Source of the DNA: Conoideocrella luteorostrata
Lineage: Eukaryota > Ascomycota > Sordariomycetes > Hypocreales > Clavicipitaceae
NCBI GenBank assembly: GCA_032433595.1
Contig: JASWJB010000057.1
Span: forward strand, 1-64,000
Reading direction: 5' to 3'
DNA length: 64,000 nt
Shown here: positions 1-12,500 of the stretch, one piece after another
How positions within the stretch are numbered: position 1 is the stretch's first letter
How the letters are laid out: each line of letters opens with the position of its first letter
The notes under the pieces: generated by a model
Told to the model about the DNA's origin: nothing
Seen by the model: the letters and a program-made list of their open reading frames with translations, nothing else
The model's database searches: none
Made by a program: the position numbers and the translations under genes

Positions 1-545
1 TTTTTTCTATTTTATGTCTCTGAGTTTATTCACAATTGAGTTGAGCAGGATCAAGAATTATATCCTGAGTTATGTCCGAACTGTGCAGTGTCTAAATGAC
101 CTTGAGGTCTGAAACGAGCACACCTAGCACTATTTTATGTTATCATAGCGTTTGTCTAAAGGGAATAATATCTGGCTTTTCGACAGATGATTTGTAAACG
201 TGGGAGGGAAAGCATCGCAAGCTAGGGTATAGGGTAGGTTTTTACATGGTAGAATTAACACGCAACCATTCTTCGTTGATTTAAACGTTGGCAGTGCAGA
301 TAGTTTTATTTTTTATAGTAGTTTAAACAGTAATATGTCGAATCTGCTTTGAATGAACGGAACTGACTCCTGGGTCTATCAATCTATACGTATACAATCC
401 AGACGCTATGCGAGCCTCCTGAACGCCAATCGAACCAACAGCAACACCAACGGAACCACACATGTCAAAGATGACAATACCGTATGAACGATGAACATGC
501 CCCATGCCACCCATAAACATCTCCTGTGCCGTTTTTACATTCCCG
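1..545. other. 3' flank of the mitochondrial carrier gene; no gene seen
   Basis: AT-rich sequence downstream of the carrier stop codon, which lies on the minus strand at 546. Open frames here are short and resemble no family I know. It probably contains the carrier's 3' untranslated region and the end of whatever gene lies left of the window. Confidence 0.6.
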
Positions 546-1632
546 TCAAGCCGTCCACCTCGGCAAATAGTACTTGACATTCTCATAAACCAAAAACGTC
601 ACCCATGTAGCCGGCATAACCCTCACCACGCCGGGCACCAATCCTCTATAAAAGCCAACCACGCCTTCCTCTCTCCATATCCTCACCACAACGCCGGCAA
701 TTCCCCTCCCGAACCTCTCATCCGCCCTGTAGTTCTGCATCCTGCTCCTCAGAACTTGGTATGGGTACGTGACCGCCCCAGCGACAAGTTTGGCCACACT
801 CGAAATCACCACGGTAGCTTCATTCGTCAACTTGGAATCCGGCTGGCCCTCCACCCGCCGTCTCTTGGCAAAGTGAATCCTCTTGGCGGGCTCATACACG
901 GCAAATTGAACGGCGCCATGAGACACTCCGAGCAGCGAGACACCGAGGCCCCGATAGAACCCTCTCGGCCCTTCCGTCTGGAGAATGGTTCGCGCGCCGG
1001 CCAGCATGGAGGGATAGGCGCCCACGGAGCCCTTATCGGACGAGAGCATGCGCGTTTTCAGAACCCAGATGGGGTTGGTTAGGATGGATGTCGATGCGCC
1101 AGCTAGGCCACTCGCAATGAAGTACTCCCCCGGGGAGGTGGGGCGGCGGCCGTCACGAGCGATGAGCCGCTCGAAGCGGGATTTGAAGAAGAAGAAGGAG
1201 CCCCAGGATGTGGCATTTCCGATAAGGTTGGGCGTGAGGCCACGGTACAGTGATAATAATATGGGCTGGCTGTTGGACGTTAGGGAGCGGAGGATGGCGA
1301 CGGTCGTGGGGGCAGCTGAGGACGGTCCGGTGCTGCGGTAAACTTGGGATTAAAACGAGTGTTAGTAGATGCAACAGAGGCGAAGAGAGCTCGAGACGGG
1401 GGGTTTGAATGTGTGTTTTACTTTGCATTCGAGTCTTGACGATATCTAAAGGATGTACGACCAGCGTCGCGACGACGCCGGCGGTCAGGCCGGCTGCAGA
1501 CTCGACTATCGCGGGAGACGGACCGCTGTGGTGACGATCCGGCATGTAGAGACGGGGCTTAGAGGACGAGGAGGAAGCAACTGGTTCTACATTGTTGAGG
1601 TCATGGATGGATTGGGTGGAAGAATCGGCCAT
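546..1632 (-). CDS. Mitochondrial carrier, FAD/folate (Flx1/SLC25A32) type
   Basis: Two exons, 1632-1422 and 1342-546, give 335 residues. The 79-nt intron runs from GTAAAA to CAAG; this acceptor is the one that keeps frame. Three carrier repeats are visible, each with its signature: PLDIVKTRM, PIWVLKTRM and TYPYQVLRSRM. The Trp in the second signature is characteristic of the subgroup that moves FAD, folate, NAD or pyrimidine nucleotides across the inner membrane, so an Flx1-like FAD carrier is the best guess; substrate is inferred, not seen. An in-frame Met lies 44 codons upstream (1764), but MADSSTQ at 1632 gives the more usual length. The gene runs in the same direction as TOM7 upstream of it. 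Confidence 0.85.
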
Positions 1633-2080
1633 GAGGTGTCGTGGTCGAATATGTTGGTAGATGCTGTTAGTGGGAACTTTTCCGTCTGTCAATCGCGGAA
1701 CACTTTTGGAGTCAGAGTGAACTACGTTCGGTGGATCGTTGGAGCGAGCATCCCCCATCCACATTCATGACCACTTCACAAAGTAACCAGCAGAGAAAAC
1801 AGCAATAAATCACAATGTAATCGAACATGAGCGACCTTCTTATTATGTCAAATTCATTTAATACAATTCCTTGCCCTTCTTCCATTTATAGATTACCGCA
1901 CATGATTTATCCCCCAAAACGCCTGAAATGCGGGTTCACATGTTTGCCGTGCGTATTCATCGAAGGTTTTTTTTTCAAGGGGGCGGGTCCATTCAAAGCC
2001 CAAAGCCATTCCTTGCTTCCAATAGAGTGAAAAAAAAAAATAGTATACAGGTGGTATGCGTTTGTCGATATCTTAGCTCT
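1633..2080. other. Intergenic: carrier promoter and TOM7 3' flank
   Basis: About 450 bp between two minus-strand genes. It includes an A-run near 2031-2041. No other gene is recognisable. Confidence 0.5.
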
Positions 2081-2519
2081 TTAAGAAAGTGGAGAGAGGA
2101 GGCTAATTTCCATTGTTAGCCATCAGACAAATGCGGACGTTTTCTTTATTATATGAAGAAGAAAAAATTACCGGATGACGGAGGGCCGAGGGGCGCTGCG
2201 GGTATAGCCTGGTCGACTGGTTAATATGTCCAAACTCTTCGTGAGTATTCCAACTATCGAGTCAAATGGTCTGCGTACCAAGGTAAAGAATCAGGGGCAG
2301 GTAGCCACTGCAGACTATTAGCATGGCGCCATTGAAGAAGCAGAGGGTAGAGATATGTCAATTTATGGGAAAGAAACTCACTAGTGGATGGCGACGCGAG
2401 AAACGTCGATGAGCTTGGCAATGCGCTCCTGCTACCTTGTAAGTATGTCTGCTCCGGCAGGATGCTCCATAGCAGCAACGCAAGCCACGAACCTTAGACT
2501 CCTCGGAAAGGGCAAACAT
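2081..2519 (-). CDS. TOM7: TOM complex subunit Tom7
   Basis: A 53-residue protein built from five exons: 2519-2493, 2428-2382, 2307-2279, 2208-2172 and 2102-2081. The spliced protein begins MFALSEESKERIAKLIDVSR, continues with VAIHYGYLPLILYLGYTRS and ends SVIRLLSPLS, which follows the conserved Tom7 pattern from start to stop. Tom7 is a small tail-anchored protein of the mitochondrial outer membrane that modulates assembly and dissociation of the TOM import complex; the hydrophobic segment GYLPLILYLGY is the membrane span. All introns are GT...AG; the first donor is the less common GTTCGT. No exon exceeds 47 nt, so ordinary gene finders could easily miss it. It is divergent from HSH49 across a 407-bp promoter region. 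Confidence 0.93.
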
Positions 2520-2926
2520 CTTGGCTAGTGTACAGTACGGAAACTCTGTCGGTCGGATGGGCGGCGGGTAAGTCCCGTCGTAGGAATCGAGATGTTGGAG
2601 GTAGCTTGGATCGAAGTTGAGGTCAAGAGAGTGAGCTGTCTTGGGCCGAAGCGCCATCAGAAATTTCGACACCAGATGAGAACCGACCAGCACCACCAGG
2701 CGCACGGATTAACTTCGGCAAAACCCAACCGTCCGAGAAATGGGACTTACAGAAAGAATGGCTACTCTAGAATTGTTTCTAAAGTCAAGTAATGCTATAC
2801 TGAATCTATATCACGATATACACAGAAAAAGGCCCCAACCTTCCTACCATTCCGCACCTTCGACCTACAGCGCATTTACCTCCACTGTAAGAAAACGACG
2901 GACGGGCTTGTCCACCGTCTCTCAAA
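2520..2926. promoter_or_regulatory. Shared divergent promoter region TOM7 / HSH49
   Basis: The 407 bp between the two start codons, transcribed outward in both directions. Open frames crossing it are continuations of the 5' leaders. No specific binding site was identified. Confidence 0.45.
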
Positions 2927-3707
2927 ATGGCCCAAAACAGGCATTGGTATGCCGCTTCTTAGTCGACCTCTTTCTAAATAGCTTTTTTTTTAACGCCAAA
3001 TTCAGGGAACAAGACAAAGAAGCAACCATCTACATAGGCAACATCGATGAACGCGCAGCATCATCCACCATCTACGAAATCATGCTCCAAATGGGCCCCA
3101 TTCACAACATCCACATGCCTCGCGACCGCGTCACCCAGAACCACCAAGGCTTTGGATTCGTCGAGTTCCGTACCCCCTCCGACGCCGAATACGCTGCCAA
3201 TGTCATGAACGGTATTAAGCTGTTTGGAAAGTCCCTCCGCGTCAACAAGGCCTCGGCAGACAAGCAAAAAGGCACGGACATAGGCGCCGAGCTCTTCATC
3301 GGTAACTTAGACCCCATGATGGACGAGAAGCTGCTATACGACACATTCTCGAGATTCGGGCCTTTATTGAGCCTGCCAAAGGTGGCGAGGGATGATGCGG
3401 GCAACAGCAAAGGATTTGGGTTTGTCAGTTTCGCGGACTTTGAGAGCAGTGATGCGGCGGTGGCGAATCTGGATGGGCAATACATGTTGAGTAAGGAGGT
3501 TAGTGTGCAGTATGCTTTTAAGAAGGATGGCAAGGGAGAGAGACATGGTGATGAGGCGGAGAGAGAGTTGGCTATGCAGGCGAAGAAGAGGAATATTGTG
3601 CCTGAGGGACAGGCATTACCGGCTTTTTTGCAACAACAGCAAAATCAGCAAAATCAGCAGAACCAACAGTCACAGACGCCGCAACAAGGTGGTCAACACC
3701 AACACCC

Positions 3708-3753
<46 letters not shown>

Positions 3754-4218
3754 CATCAGTCACGACTTCACACTCCCCCTGTACCGGCTGGATTCGACCC
3801 GTCAGTCATTGGCAATATGCCCGTCCCCCCGGTCAGTGCTCATGGACTTCCCCCTCCACCGATGGGCCACCACGCACCACCTGGATTTACTCCTCCTCTT
3901 CACCGCGGTCTGTCACCATATAATACCACACCTCACGCCCCTCCCGCCGGCCGCGGCTCAATACCTCTTCCTCCACCTCCATCAGGATTACCAGCCCGAC
4001 CTCCCCAGAGCCAAAACTATCCTACCAATCCCGCAGACTTTCATCCAGGAACATTCCGCCCCCCCTCAGGATCACCCAATCCTCAAGGCTACCCGGTGGC
4101 ACCACCGCCTGGTTTTCCTACTGCACCGCCAGGAGCCCCCCCGGGGGTACCGGGCGCTCCTCCAGGGTTTATGCCGCCCCCTGGATTCCAACCCCCTCCT
4201 GGATTTGGACGGAGGTGA
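2927..4218 (+). CDS. HSH49: U2 snRNP SF3b subunit Hsh49 / SF3B4
   Basis: Exons 2927-2946 and 3006-4218 (59-nt intron) give 410 residues starting MAQNRHWEQDKEATIYIGN. Two RNA recognition motifs lie back to back at roughly residues 12-90 and 100-180, with RNP cores such as GFGFVEF and GFGFVSF. This double-RRM order with a proline-rich tail is typical of SF3B4/Hsh49, the SF3b protein that contacts pre-mRNA near the branch site through SF3B2. After the RRMs comes a Gln-rich stretch with about 15 consecutive Gln codons (3709-3753, nearly pure CAG), then a long Pro/Gly tail with repeated PPGF units. The first exon holds only 20 nt of coding sequence, so the true start is easy to misplace upstream. 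Confidence 0.93.
3709..3753 (+). repeat. CAG microsatellite coding for polyGln in HSH49
   Basis: Fifteen in-frame Gln codons, CAG except one CAA near the end. It may vary in length between strains. Confidence 0.9.
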
Positions 4219-4732
4219 TCAGTATCGAGAGGACCAACAAATCAAAAATATGGGAGGGAAAGTGTTGAGGTATAATCAATTAATCTTGTTATATTACTAT
4301 GCCATCCGCATTTCAAGAGTCGGGGACACTGATTTGGTTTACAGTAATTACGTGCTCGGGTTTATCATGGAAAGGGATTTCCCCCCCCTGTTCTTCCCAC
4401 AAAGAAAACCAGGTTTATGTCAACCCTGGCATCAATATTTGCGTATCATGCCAATGCGAAGTATGATATAGAAGTCCAACAACGTTTAGTATTTTTTACA
4501 GCCAGCGCCATTGTGATCGTATCCCTAGAGTAAATACCCATTTCCCCGCCATGCAGCCAACAATTTTGCGTTCAAAAATAGTCAAACAGAGATGCTGGGG
4601 AATTAGAAAAACTGAAACTGAATCATGGACCAACACCTAAGTTCTTTTTCCATGGCTCAAAACAAAAAACAAAGAACGAACAAATGAAGAAGGACCTTCA
4701 GGGAATTGAAAACCACGGGTGATTAGAAGCCA
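4219..4732. other. Convergent 3' flanks of HSH49 and MAU2
   Basis: About 510 bp between two stop codons on opposite strands, moderately AT-rich. No gene seen; likely the two 3' untranslated regions. Confidence 0.5.
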
Positions 4733-7700
4733 TCACCAACTCCCAGCAAATGCATCCCTAGCCTCCTTTGTGGCCCTTTCCCACTCTTGACTCGCCTCAT
4801 CTCGCTGTCCCTGGACCTCGTATGACTGCGCAAGCATACCATCCGCAACACTCTGCCATAGCATATTACCACTGCGTTGCGCTTGCTTTGATGCCGCACG
4901 GGCGCTCTTCAAAGCCTGCTCCCCAATGACGTTCTCAAAAAATCGACTGCGCATTATACACAGCGTGACGGCGGCCCCGAGGATATTGTTAGTCACCTTA
5001 GATCCGGACATGGCCGCCTGAATATGCTGCTTCTGCTGGTTGAGTTGCTGTGGAGGGTCGGTTTCCAGCGCTGCCACCACATTATGCCATGCGGTGCGCA
5101 GATCGATATTCCAATGATTTGAACAGAACGGCTGTAACTGCTCAATTAGATCGTGAGTTTGTTGGTCGTTTCTGCAACTTGGGTGCTGCATAATCCACAG
5201 CCGGTTCAGTCCGGCAAGGAGCGCGATTTCCCGCTGGCCAGCTTTGACTCCATTTGATGTTTGGGGAATATCAAAACGGTGATTGACGAACATGTCGAGT
5301 GCCCCTCGAAGGTTGCCTGTTCCTTGGTGATAGACGCCGTTGAGGTATGCAGAGAGCAACCCAATCGTGGGTTGCGTAGATTGTGTAACTAAGACATCAA
5401 GTTTTGACATGAACTGCTTCACTTTATTCCACTGACAGTGACTTGCTGCTAGAAGGCCAAGTAAGACACAGAGGTATGCTTGTGCGTCTGTTCGCCATGA
5501 CCGTTGTCTGATGGCAATTGATAATGACACAGACGGCCCGTATGGGATGCCTGTAGTTAACCCGTCCCCTGTTTTGATCTTGTCAGCAGTTGGGGGTATC
5601 CCACGACGAAGCAGTCCCAACTCACAGGTATCTAAGATTTTGACGCCCTCTAGCCAAAATTCAGTAGATCGCCGACCCTGCGACGAAGGCTTATGCATAT
5701 TTGCCAACCCACTTAGCGTAAATCTATAAGCGGCGGATTAGCTCAAATCTAATGGGTTCCATCGTAAGCGACACATACACTAGCGATCTTAGCTCTACCT
5801 TGGTCATAAAGGACATCACTATAAAGTCATACCCCCCGTCCGTTTCTGCTCCGGGGCAGACTATGGCCGATGTCTCCTCGCTAACAGTTCTGATATTAGA
5901 TGACTGCTTCTTGACGGGTATCTGAAAATCGGCCTTGACATTATTCCACGTTTCGCACTCGTCTAGTCTCTGCTGCAGCAGTCGCAGCTTCTGAGCTGTC
6001 GATTCAGGACTTTGATGGTATAAGCTCGCAGAAAAATCCAGCATAAGCATCAGAATATCAAGTTGCATGATTTTAACACTAGGGTCAAACTGAAACTTGG
6101 CTGCTTGCGCGATACAAGAGTTCACGCGTTCAATGTTGCTGTCCTTGGAGGTCTTGAGAAGTGCTAAGCCTTCTAGGATAAATGCGAAAACCGTCATGGC
6201 ATTGTCGCCTCGGAGATTGGCCACATTATGTACCGCACGAATATTCTCCAGCGCACTGGCATCTGAACCGTTGCCCATGGCCATGTAAAATGTCGATTTT
6301 AATAGCCGAAAGGCGTAGTACCACTGGACATGTTTGAACCTGTTGAAAATCAGCTTTCGAATGCGCGTTTCCGATTGTTGAGTCTCCTGCTTACGCTTCG
6401 CAGTCAGAAATATGACCATCGACGGCCTTCAAAGCTGCCTTGTGATTCCGCTGAAACAGGACTTTGAGCATTAGGTATTGCATGCAGTATTTCAAGTCAA
6501 TCAACCGGTGCTGCAAACATTAGCAAAACAAAGCAAAACTCCATCTGGCTATGCACTTATTTGCAGTTATGGCTTACCTTGTCACATAGAGTGATGCCCT
6601 TTCCGAGGGCCATCTCAGCCTCCATCAGATTCTCCGTCTCTTCCTGTAAAATTGCCGCATACCTCATCCGTAACCGGGCCTCATCTCGTGGTGCAAGCTT
6701 GCTATTTTGCATAGCCGCTTCCAAGCATGATAAGGTTGTGGCGATTAATCTCTGATATTCATCGACGCGATCCGGATCAATGGACATGGCCACATCGTGC
6801 ACAGAGTTGCGAGCTTTCTCAAGACACTCTTCTGCGATGGCAACCATGATCGGACTAGTGTTTACGGGACGAACTTTCGGTGCGGGTGACCGCTTCGCAA
6901 TGCCTGGAGATTTTGACGAAAGAGCTGGTGAATTGGTAACAGAAGAATGTGGACTTGACTTGATACGTAATGGTTCCGAAGGCTTGGAGTCCTGTATTAC
7001 TGCCTTGTTAGGTTCTTCAGGTGGTTCATGTTTCATTTCTCGTTTTGGCACCATAGTCTTCACTGTGATGGATTCTTGTATGGGCGATTCGTCGGCGCCC
7101 AGATTAAGATCTGATGGCCTCGCCGTTTTAGCCTCTTCCCTGGACTCTGGTTCTGGTTCTGGAACTAGCACTGACACTGGCTCAGGCGCTGGTCTTTTCT
7201 TGCCTAAGTCGTATAAGTCGCCCATAGGGAGCGGAGGCAAGGGAGGAGGTGGAGGGGCGTTGAATATGTCGAGGGGATTCACAAAGTTGATGGGTTCTTG
7301 TATCACAGGCGGCGGCGGAGGTTCTGATATTGGTAGCTCGAAGAAAGAATCAAGGTCAGTTTCGGGCGCGAGTTCGGGCGCGGGTTCGGGAGCGGGTTCA
7401 GGCTCAAGCTCGGGCTCAGGCTCGGGCTCAGGTTTGGGCTTAAATTCTGGTGAGTGTTGCACATGTTGCACCGGGTCTTGCATGGTCTCTTGAGGTAGTT
7501 CTTGTGTTGGGAGGGGCGGAGTAGGAGTTGGTTGGTGGTGGTGATATTTGTGCTGATGTTGATGTTGATTTTGGTGGTGTTGCCGCGGATGGTGGTTCTG
7601 AGTTTGCGGCGAATGAGCCTGACTCTTCGGCAGATGACGTTTTTTCGCTGGAGGCGGCGTCGGTTGAAACTGTTGATGCAATTGCTGCTGTATGGGCGAT

Positions 7701-8467
7701 TGCATAGCCTGCTGACTCGTATGACTTTGTAAGGAATGGTTTCTTTGCATCTGTGACGGTAACAGAGGCGATTCTCTCTGCTGTGGTGACGGATGCTGAT
7801 GTATCTGAGGTGACCGCATGCGCTGTTGCGCTGACGATTGCTGCTGATACACCCTCTGTAGCATCTGATCCGACACTTGGTGTTGCTGTGACTGTGGCAT
7901 TTGCACCATATGCTGGGCGTGCTGTTGCTGTTGCTGCACCATCATGTTTTGTCCGGGCGATGGATGTCCATGATACTGCTGTTGAGGTGAGCCCATCTGC
8001 TGAGGCTGCGGCCATAGAGACTGTTGATGAGCATGCGTCTGCTGTTGCGCAAATGGCTCATAGTTATGGGATGGGATGCCGCTGCTGCTGCTCATGTAAC
8101 GCGCCACAGGCTGAGGCTGGTGCTGGTGCTGTTGCTGGTGCTGTTGTTGGTGTTGGTGTTGGTGTTGGTGTTGGTGCTGTTGGTGTTGTTGTTGGTGGTG
8201 CGCCATCTGCATCCGCAAAAACTCCTGTTGCCTCGCTGCATACTGGTTTTGCTGCTGTGACTGAAATGGTTCTTGTTGCTGCTGGTTTCCATAAAATTGG
8301 TCTCCCGCACCGTTCGAATAAAGCCCTTGATGATTCTGCGTCTGCTGCTGTAGTTGAAATTCGCCTTGGTGGTAGCTCATCTGACCACCATACATCTGGT
8401 GATCCTGTTGCTGTTGCTGGCCCGGAAAGCCAGGTTGCCCCGTAGGCAACGTGCCTCGGTATGTCAT
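4733..8467 (-). CDS. MAU2: Cohesin loading factor Mau2/Scc4
   Basis: Exons 8467-6578, 6510-6395, 6339-5779 and 5723-4733. A further 75-nt segment, 5625-5551, has GTGAGT and ACAG ends plus a CTGAC branch site and is probably a fifth intron; it is stop-free and a multiple of three. Length is 1160 residues with it removed, 1185 with it kept. The last two thirds match the Mau2/Scc4 helical-repeat (TPR-like) family that, with Scc2, loads cohesin onto DNA; recognisable stretches include ALENIRAVHNVANLRGDNAM and ANMHKPSSQGRRSTEFWLEG. The first roughly 500 residues are low-complexity: Gln/His-rich runs, then Pro-Glu repeats. Such an extension is absent from yeast or human proteins of about 600 residues. 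The ATG at 8467 is chosen because the frame above it has only TTG. Confidence 0.9.
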
Positions 8468-9541
8468 ATCCAACGTGTCTGCATCAGACTCTCGGTATTG
8501 ACTCGACAGATCCTTGCGTGACGACGTAGAAGCTGGGTTGGTGGGAAATGGATCCGTGTCTCGACGTGGCAGAGGTGGACAAAGTATTCTGTCTCGTGAT
8601 GTGAGGAATTATCGAGAGCAGGCGGCAGTGGTGTGTTTGGCTGAGATGGCGCCGTGGACGGATTGCAGATTACGCCGTCATAATCCGTCTGGGTCGTTAA
8701 ATCCCGTCGAGGTCGTGTTCGGAGACGACTTGGAGCTGCGTAGGATGGAAGGATCTGGACCGCGGTTTCAGCGCGTGGCGCGGGAGAGGCGCCTGCCTGT
8801 CAGAATGAACAACGTCGCAACGCAAACGGCAAGAGGAAACGAAGCGTGTGCTGGATGTTAGAAGGGGCAAAGCAATCGTATCGTGGAATTCGCGGGGAGA
8901 ACGGGACGACGTTGGGAATACGGCTCCAAGGTTGGAGGTTGTCCTATCCCGACAGGGTTTAGCTGCATCCTTCGAGTGTGATTGACTGACCTTGATCGAG
9001 TGTGGGTGGATGGAGTCTCAAGGAGTTCTTGGTTGGCTGGCTGGCTGTGTCAATTGTCAATGTGGACCAGAACTGACCCTACAACTCTCCAGACCTGCGC
9101 CCGCTGACCTGCCCCGAGCGCTCCTGCTGCACAAGCGCTCCTGCTGCACGGAGTATAGACGCTTTGACACCCACACCAAGTATCTCCTTGTACCTGGGAG
9201 CCTCACGAGTTTGATCGAAATTGTTCAAATATTTCTCAAGCTATACATCCTATAGTACATAAAATGCACAATCTGCCCAAACACCATGGCCCCTATATGC
9301 CCACCCCTTTAAATAGCATAAACAAGAGATTTGCTAATAGGAAGAAATGAAAAAGGAGAAAAAGAGAGAAAAAAAAACGCCGTCCTTTGCATCCGTGTTG
9401 TTTGTCATTCCCTGACGATGAGCCAAGTGTCGCGACAATTCGAATACTCCACACATCATCCATTACATCGGACCGCCTTCTATGTTTGAAGTCCAATGCC
9501 GCATCGTTCACAGTGATATACCGCCGTCGCAGCCACTTGAT
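8468..9541. other. Intergenic: MAU2 promoter and CYK3 3' flank
   Basis: About 1.07 kb between tandem minus-strand genes. It contains a 16-bp direct repeat with 17-bp period at 9117-9132 and 9134-9149. No supported gene. Confidence 0.5.
9117..9149. repeat. Tandem 16-bp direct repeat
   Basis: The sequence AGCGCTCCTGCTGCAC occurs twice, separated by a single A, upstream of MAU2. Function unknown. Confidence 0.85.
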
Positions 9542-12500
9542 TCAACCCACGCAAACCCATTCTGCAAACACACACCATCTTGCTGTCCGGTCTGCCAGGA
9601 CCAAGCCTCTCCACAAGCCGTTTTCGGAGCATTTGATGATAGTCTCCCACGTGCCGCCATCGCTGACATCTTCATCGCCTGACAAACCTTTTCCGCCGAC
9701 CGCAATGCCTTTGCGGTCCTCCTTTCTCATAAGACGAAGGATCTTACCACCTGGCGTCTGAATAGCCAGTTTGGCCGGCTTCTTTCCCGCCACGGTGCCG
9801 CTCGCGGAACTTGGGTTCGATCCACTTACACTAGATGCATTCACGCTCATCGCTGAGCTGGGTCGTGCAAAAGGGTTGGGACTTGTTCGCCCCGGGTTCG
9901 ATGCTGGTGTTAACGCCGAATTAGGTCCGTTTACCATGGTACTCGGGTGTTGTCTGATGGCGAAAACGAAAGTATTGTTAAGTGCCAGTCTTTGGCATTG
10001 GGGTTGAACAACATATATGTCATGTCGTTGAGCGTGGGGTGTAGGATGTCGAGTAACGAATTCATAAGGTGGATTCTCTCCAGTGTGCACAATCGGGAGT
10101 GCAAATGCAAGGGGATGAGGGATGTCCTTGATGCTGTGCATCAATCCCCGTTTGCCACCGTAAATCTTCAACGTTCCCTGGCCTTCGTCTCCAGGCAGAA
10201 TTGCTTTGACCGTGTAGCGCTTCACTCCGTTATACCACTCGGCTTGTGCCAAAGCCCTCTTCTTCACAATGTCACCGCTTTCAAATACATCACCATCTGC
10301 ATCCCTGAAATAAGCGCGGGACTCGACCTCTGCGGCTATTTCAACGTCTACCGGGACATTGAACTTGATATGAACCATTTCCAGGTCCTCTATTCTGGTC
10401 ACAGCCGTGTTATACTCCACCATCTCGATCTCGTTGCGGAAGAATGACGGGCAGGTGCAAGGGAGGTTAAGGAGAATCTCATGGGCAACAGGCGGTACAA
10501 TATGCTGTTGATCGTGATGCTCAGGTACGTGCGTCCAACAAACTTCTGTCGGTCGAGCTAGGAACCACCAAAAGTCCGCGATTGAGCCACTGGTGCTAGA
10601 GTAGAGGCCGCGCTTTGGATTTGAAGGACTGGCCAGACAGCAGTCAATTATTCGCCATTCGTTATCCACGATAACGGCATTCCACCAATGGTTGGATCGT
10701 GGCATCATGTTGAGATCCGCAACGTCGCCGGGGGCCTTGAGGTAGCCCCTGACAATCTCACATTCGAGACCAACCGCCATGCACATTTCCATGACAAGCA
10801 CTGCATATTCCTCTGCACAGGCTCGTTTAGATTGAATGACACGGCGGGTGTCTACCTCTCCCTCAAAGTCTTCTTCCCAGCGAATCTTTTCAGATACCCA
10901 CGTAAAGATGGCACGCAAACGTTGCACATCGCTTCTGTACGGTCGGCAGACGTACGTGGTTGCCAGCTGAATGGCAGTCGTCATGGGGGGCATGTCCCCG
11001 ATGAACCGCGAGTTTTTGTCTACTTGGCTCAGATTGATAGACTGGTAATTCAAAGGGTCTCTGACAGGCATGCCGTCTGCGGCTTCGTCGCCTTCGATGC
11101 TTTCATACAGCTCGTCCACTGGGTTGAGAACCGGATGATCAAGAGTTTGGCAACGATCTTGGCGCTCATTCCTCTCCGCTTGGCTCAGAGTATTCGACCT
11201 ATTGACATCACGGCGCACCTGAACCCAGTCCACACTACTGCCACTGGAAAGACCCATTTCGCGAGCTGCATCGGATCCGAAATCAGGGCCGCTTACGGCG
11301 GTCATTCTTGAAACCATCGCAGATGAGGAGCCTGACGGCCGAGGACGGTTGAATGGTGATGCCCGAACCGAGTTGCCTCCAGCTATAGACCCGCCCGCGA
11401 AACTACCCCTGTTGCTCGCTACGCCTGTCTTGGCAGAATCAAATATTTTCTTGAAGATGTTCCGTTTCGGGGCTTTCGGCTGAACCAAGCCTCCCAATCC
11501 TCCGGTTAGATCGTCCTCCAGATCGGACTTGGTCTTCTGTCGTGTCCCTCCAGCCGCATTGCTAGCATGGCTGCTGTGATATGTAACGCCTGTGAAAGGT
11601 GAGTCCGGGCGCTCTGCTTCTGCGTCACGGGTGTCCATAGCACTCTGCGCGCGCCTTTGTTGGCGAGCCATGCTGCCAGCACTGGTCGAGCTAAAACCAC
11701 TGGCCGACACACCACTCCAGAGGGTCCGACCACTGCTTTGAGTCGATGAACTTGTATGGCTTTGGTTGCCTGTAGAGGCATTGGTAGTATTTGTTCTTGT
11801 CGTGAGCGTCCTCCCTATGCTGCCGCCAACGACATTATTTCTACCGATCTCATAGGCTGATTTCTGTGTCCTCAGCTGCCTTGGCTGGCCACTAAGATCG
11901 CCCGCGGAAGACTTGGGCCTCTGGTAGGGCTGGCCTTTTGGTGGCGGTGGCGGTGGCATATCGTCAAGGTCTGCATCCAAGTCAATGTCTGCTGCTATCG
12001 CCCGGCTGGCTCCGTGATGGTGCATATTTTGAAGCCTCTTCTCCATTCTTTCAACATAGTTACTAAGCTCTGGTAATTCTTGTTTCTTACTGCGATGCCC
12101 GTTTTGATAGGATGCCTCTTGGGAAGAGCCGCCACTCCAGGTTTCATAGCCTTCATCATGGTGAGGTAGACCCGTAGATGTGACAGGCCTGGCATGTTCC
12201 GGCTCCCTTCGCCTGGACTTTTGTGGGATCATGTCGAACGATTCAGGAGCCCATGGGTCGAGCCGCTGTTCATTATGTCCTTGCTCCTGATGTCGCTCAT
12301 CACCCCAGTTGCTTCCAAGCCCGTCCAGTTGATCGAGCTGCTCCATCACGCTGTCCATGGCCTCTCGCAGCGGGGATGGCGTCATGTGTAGTTCATCGGC
12401 AGAGCTTTGCCGGGGAGATCGATCCATAGGCGTGTATTGTCCATCCAGTTCACGCTGATAATGCTTGTCATCGTACGTAGTGTACGAATGCTGTCTAGGT

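Noticed and set aside
546..1049. Separate 167-residue carrier gene starting at an internal Met
   Set aside because: It contains only about half of a carrier; the upstream repeats are in frame across 1342-1049 and a splice to 1422.
7440..8445. Long open frames on both strands over the MAU2 N-terminus
   Set aside because: They result from the CAG/CAC-rich repeats, which stay stop-free in several frames.
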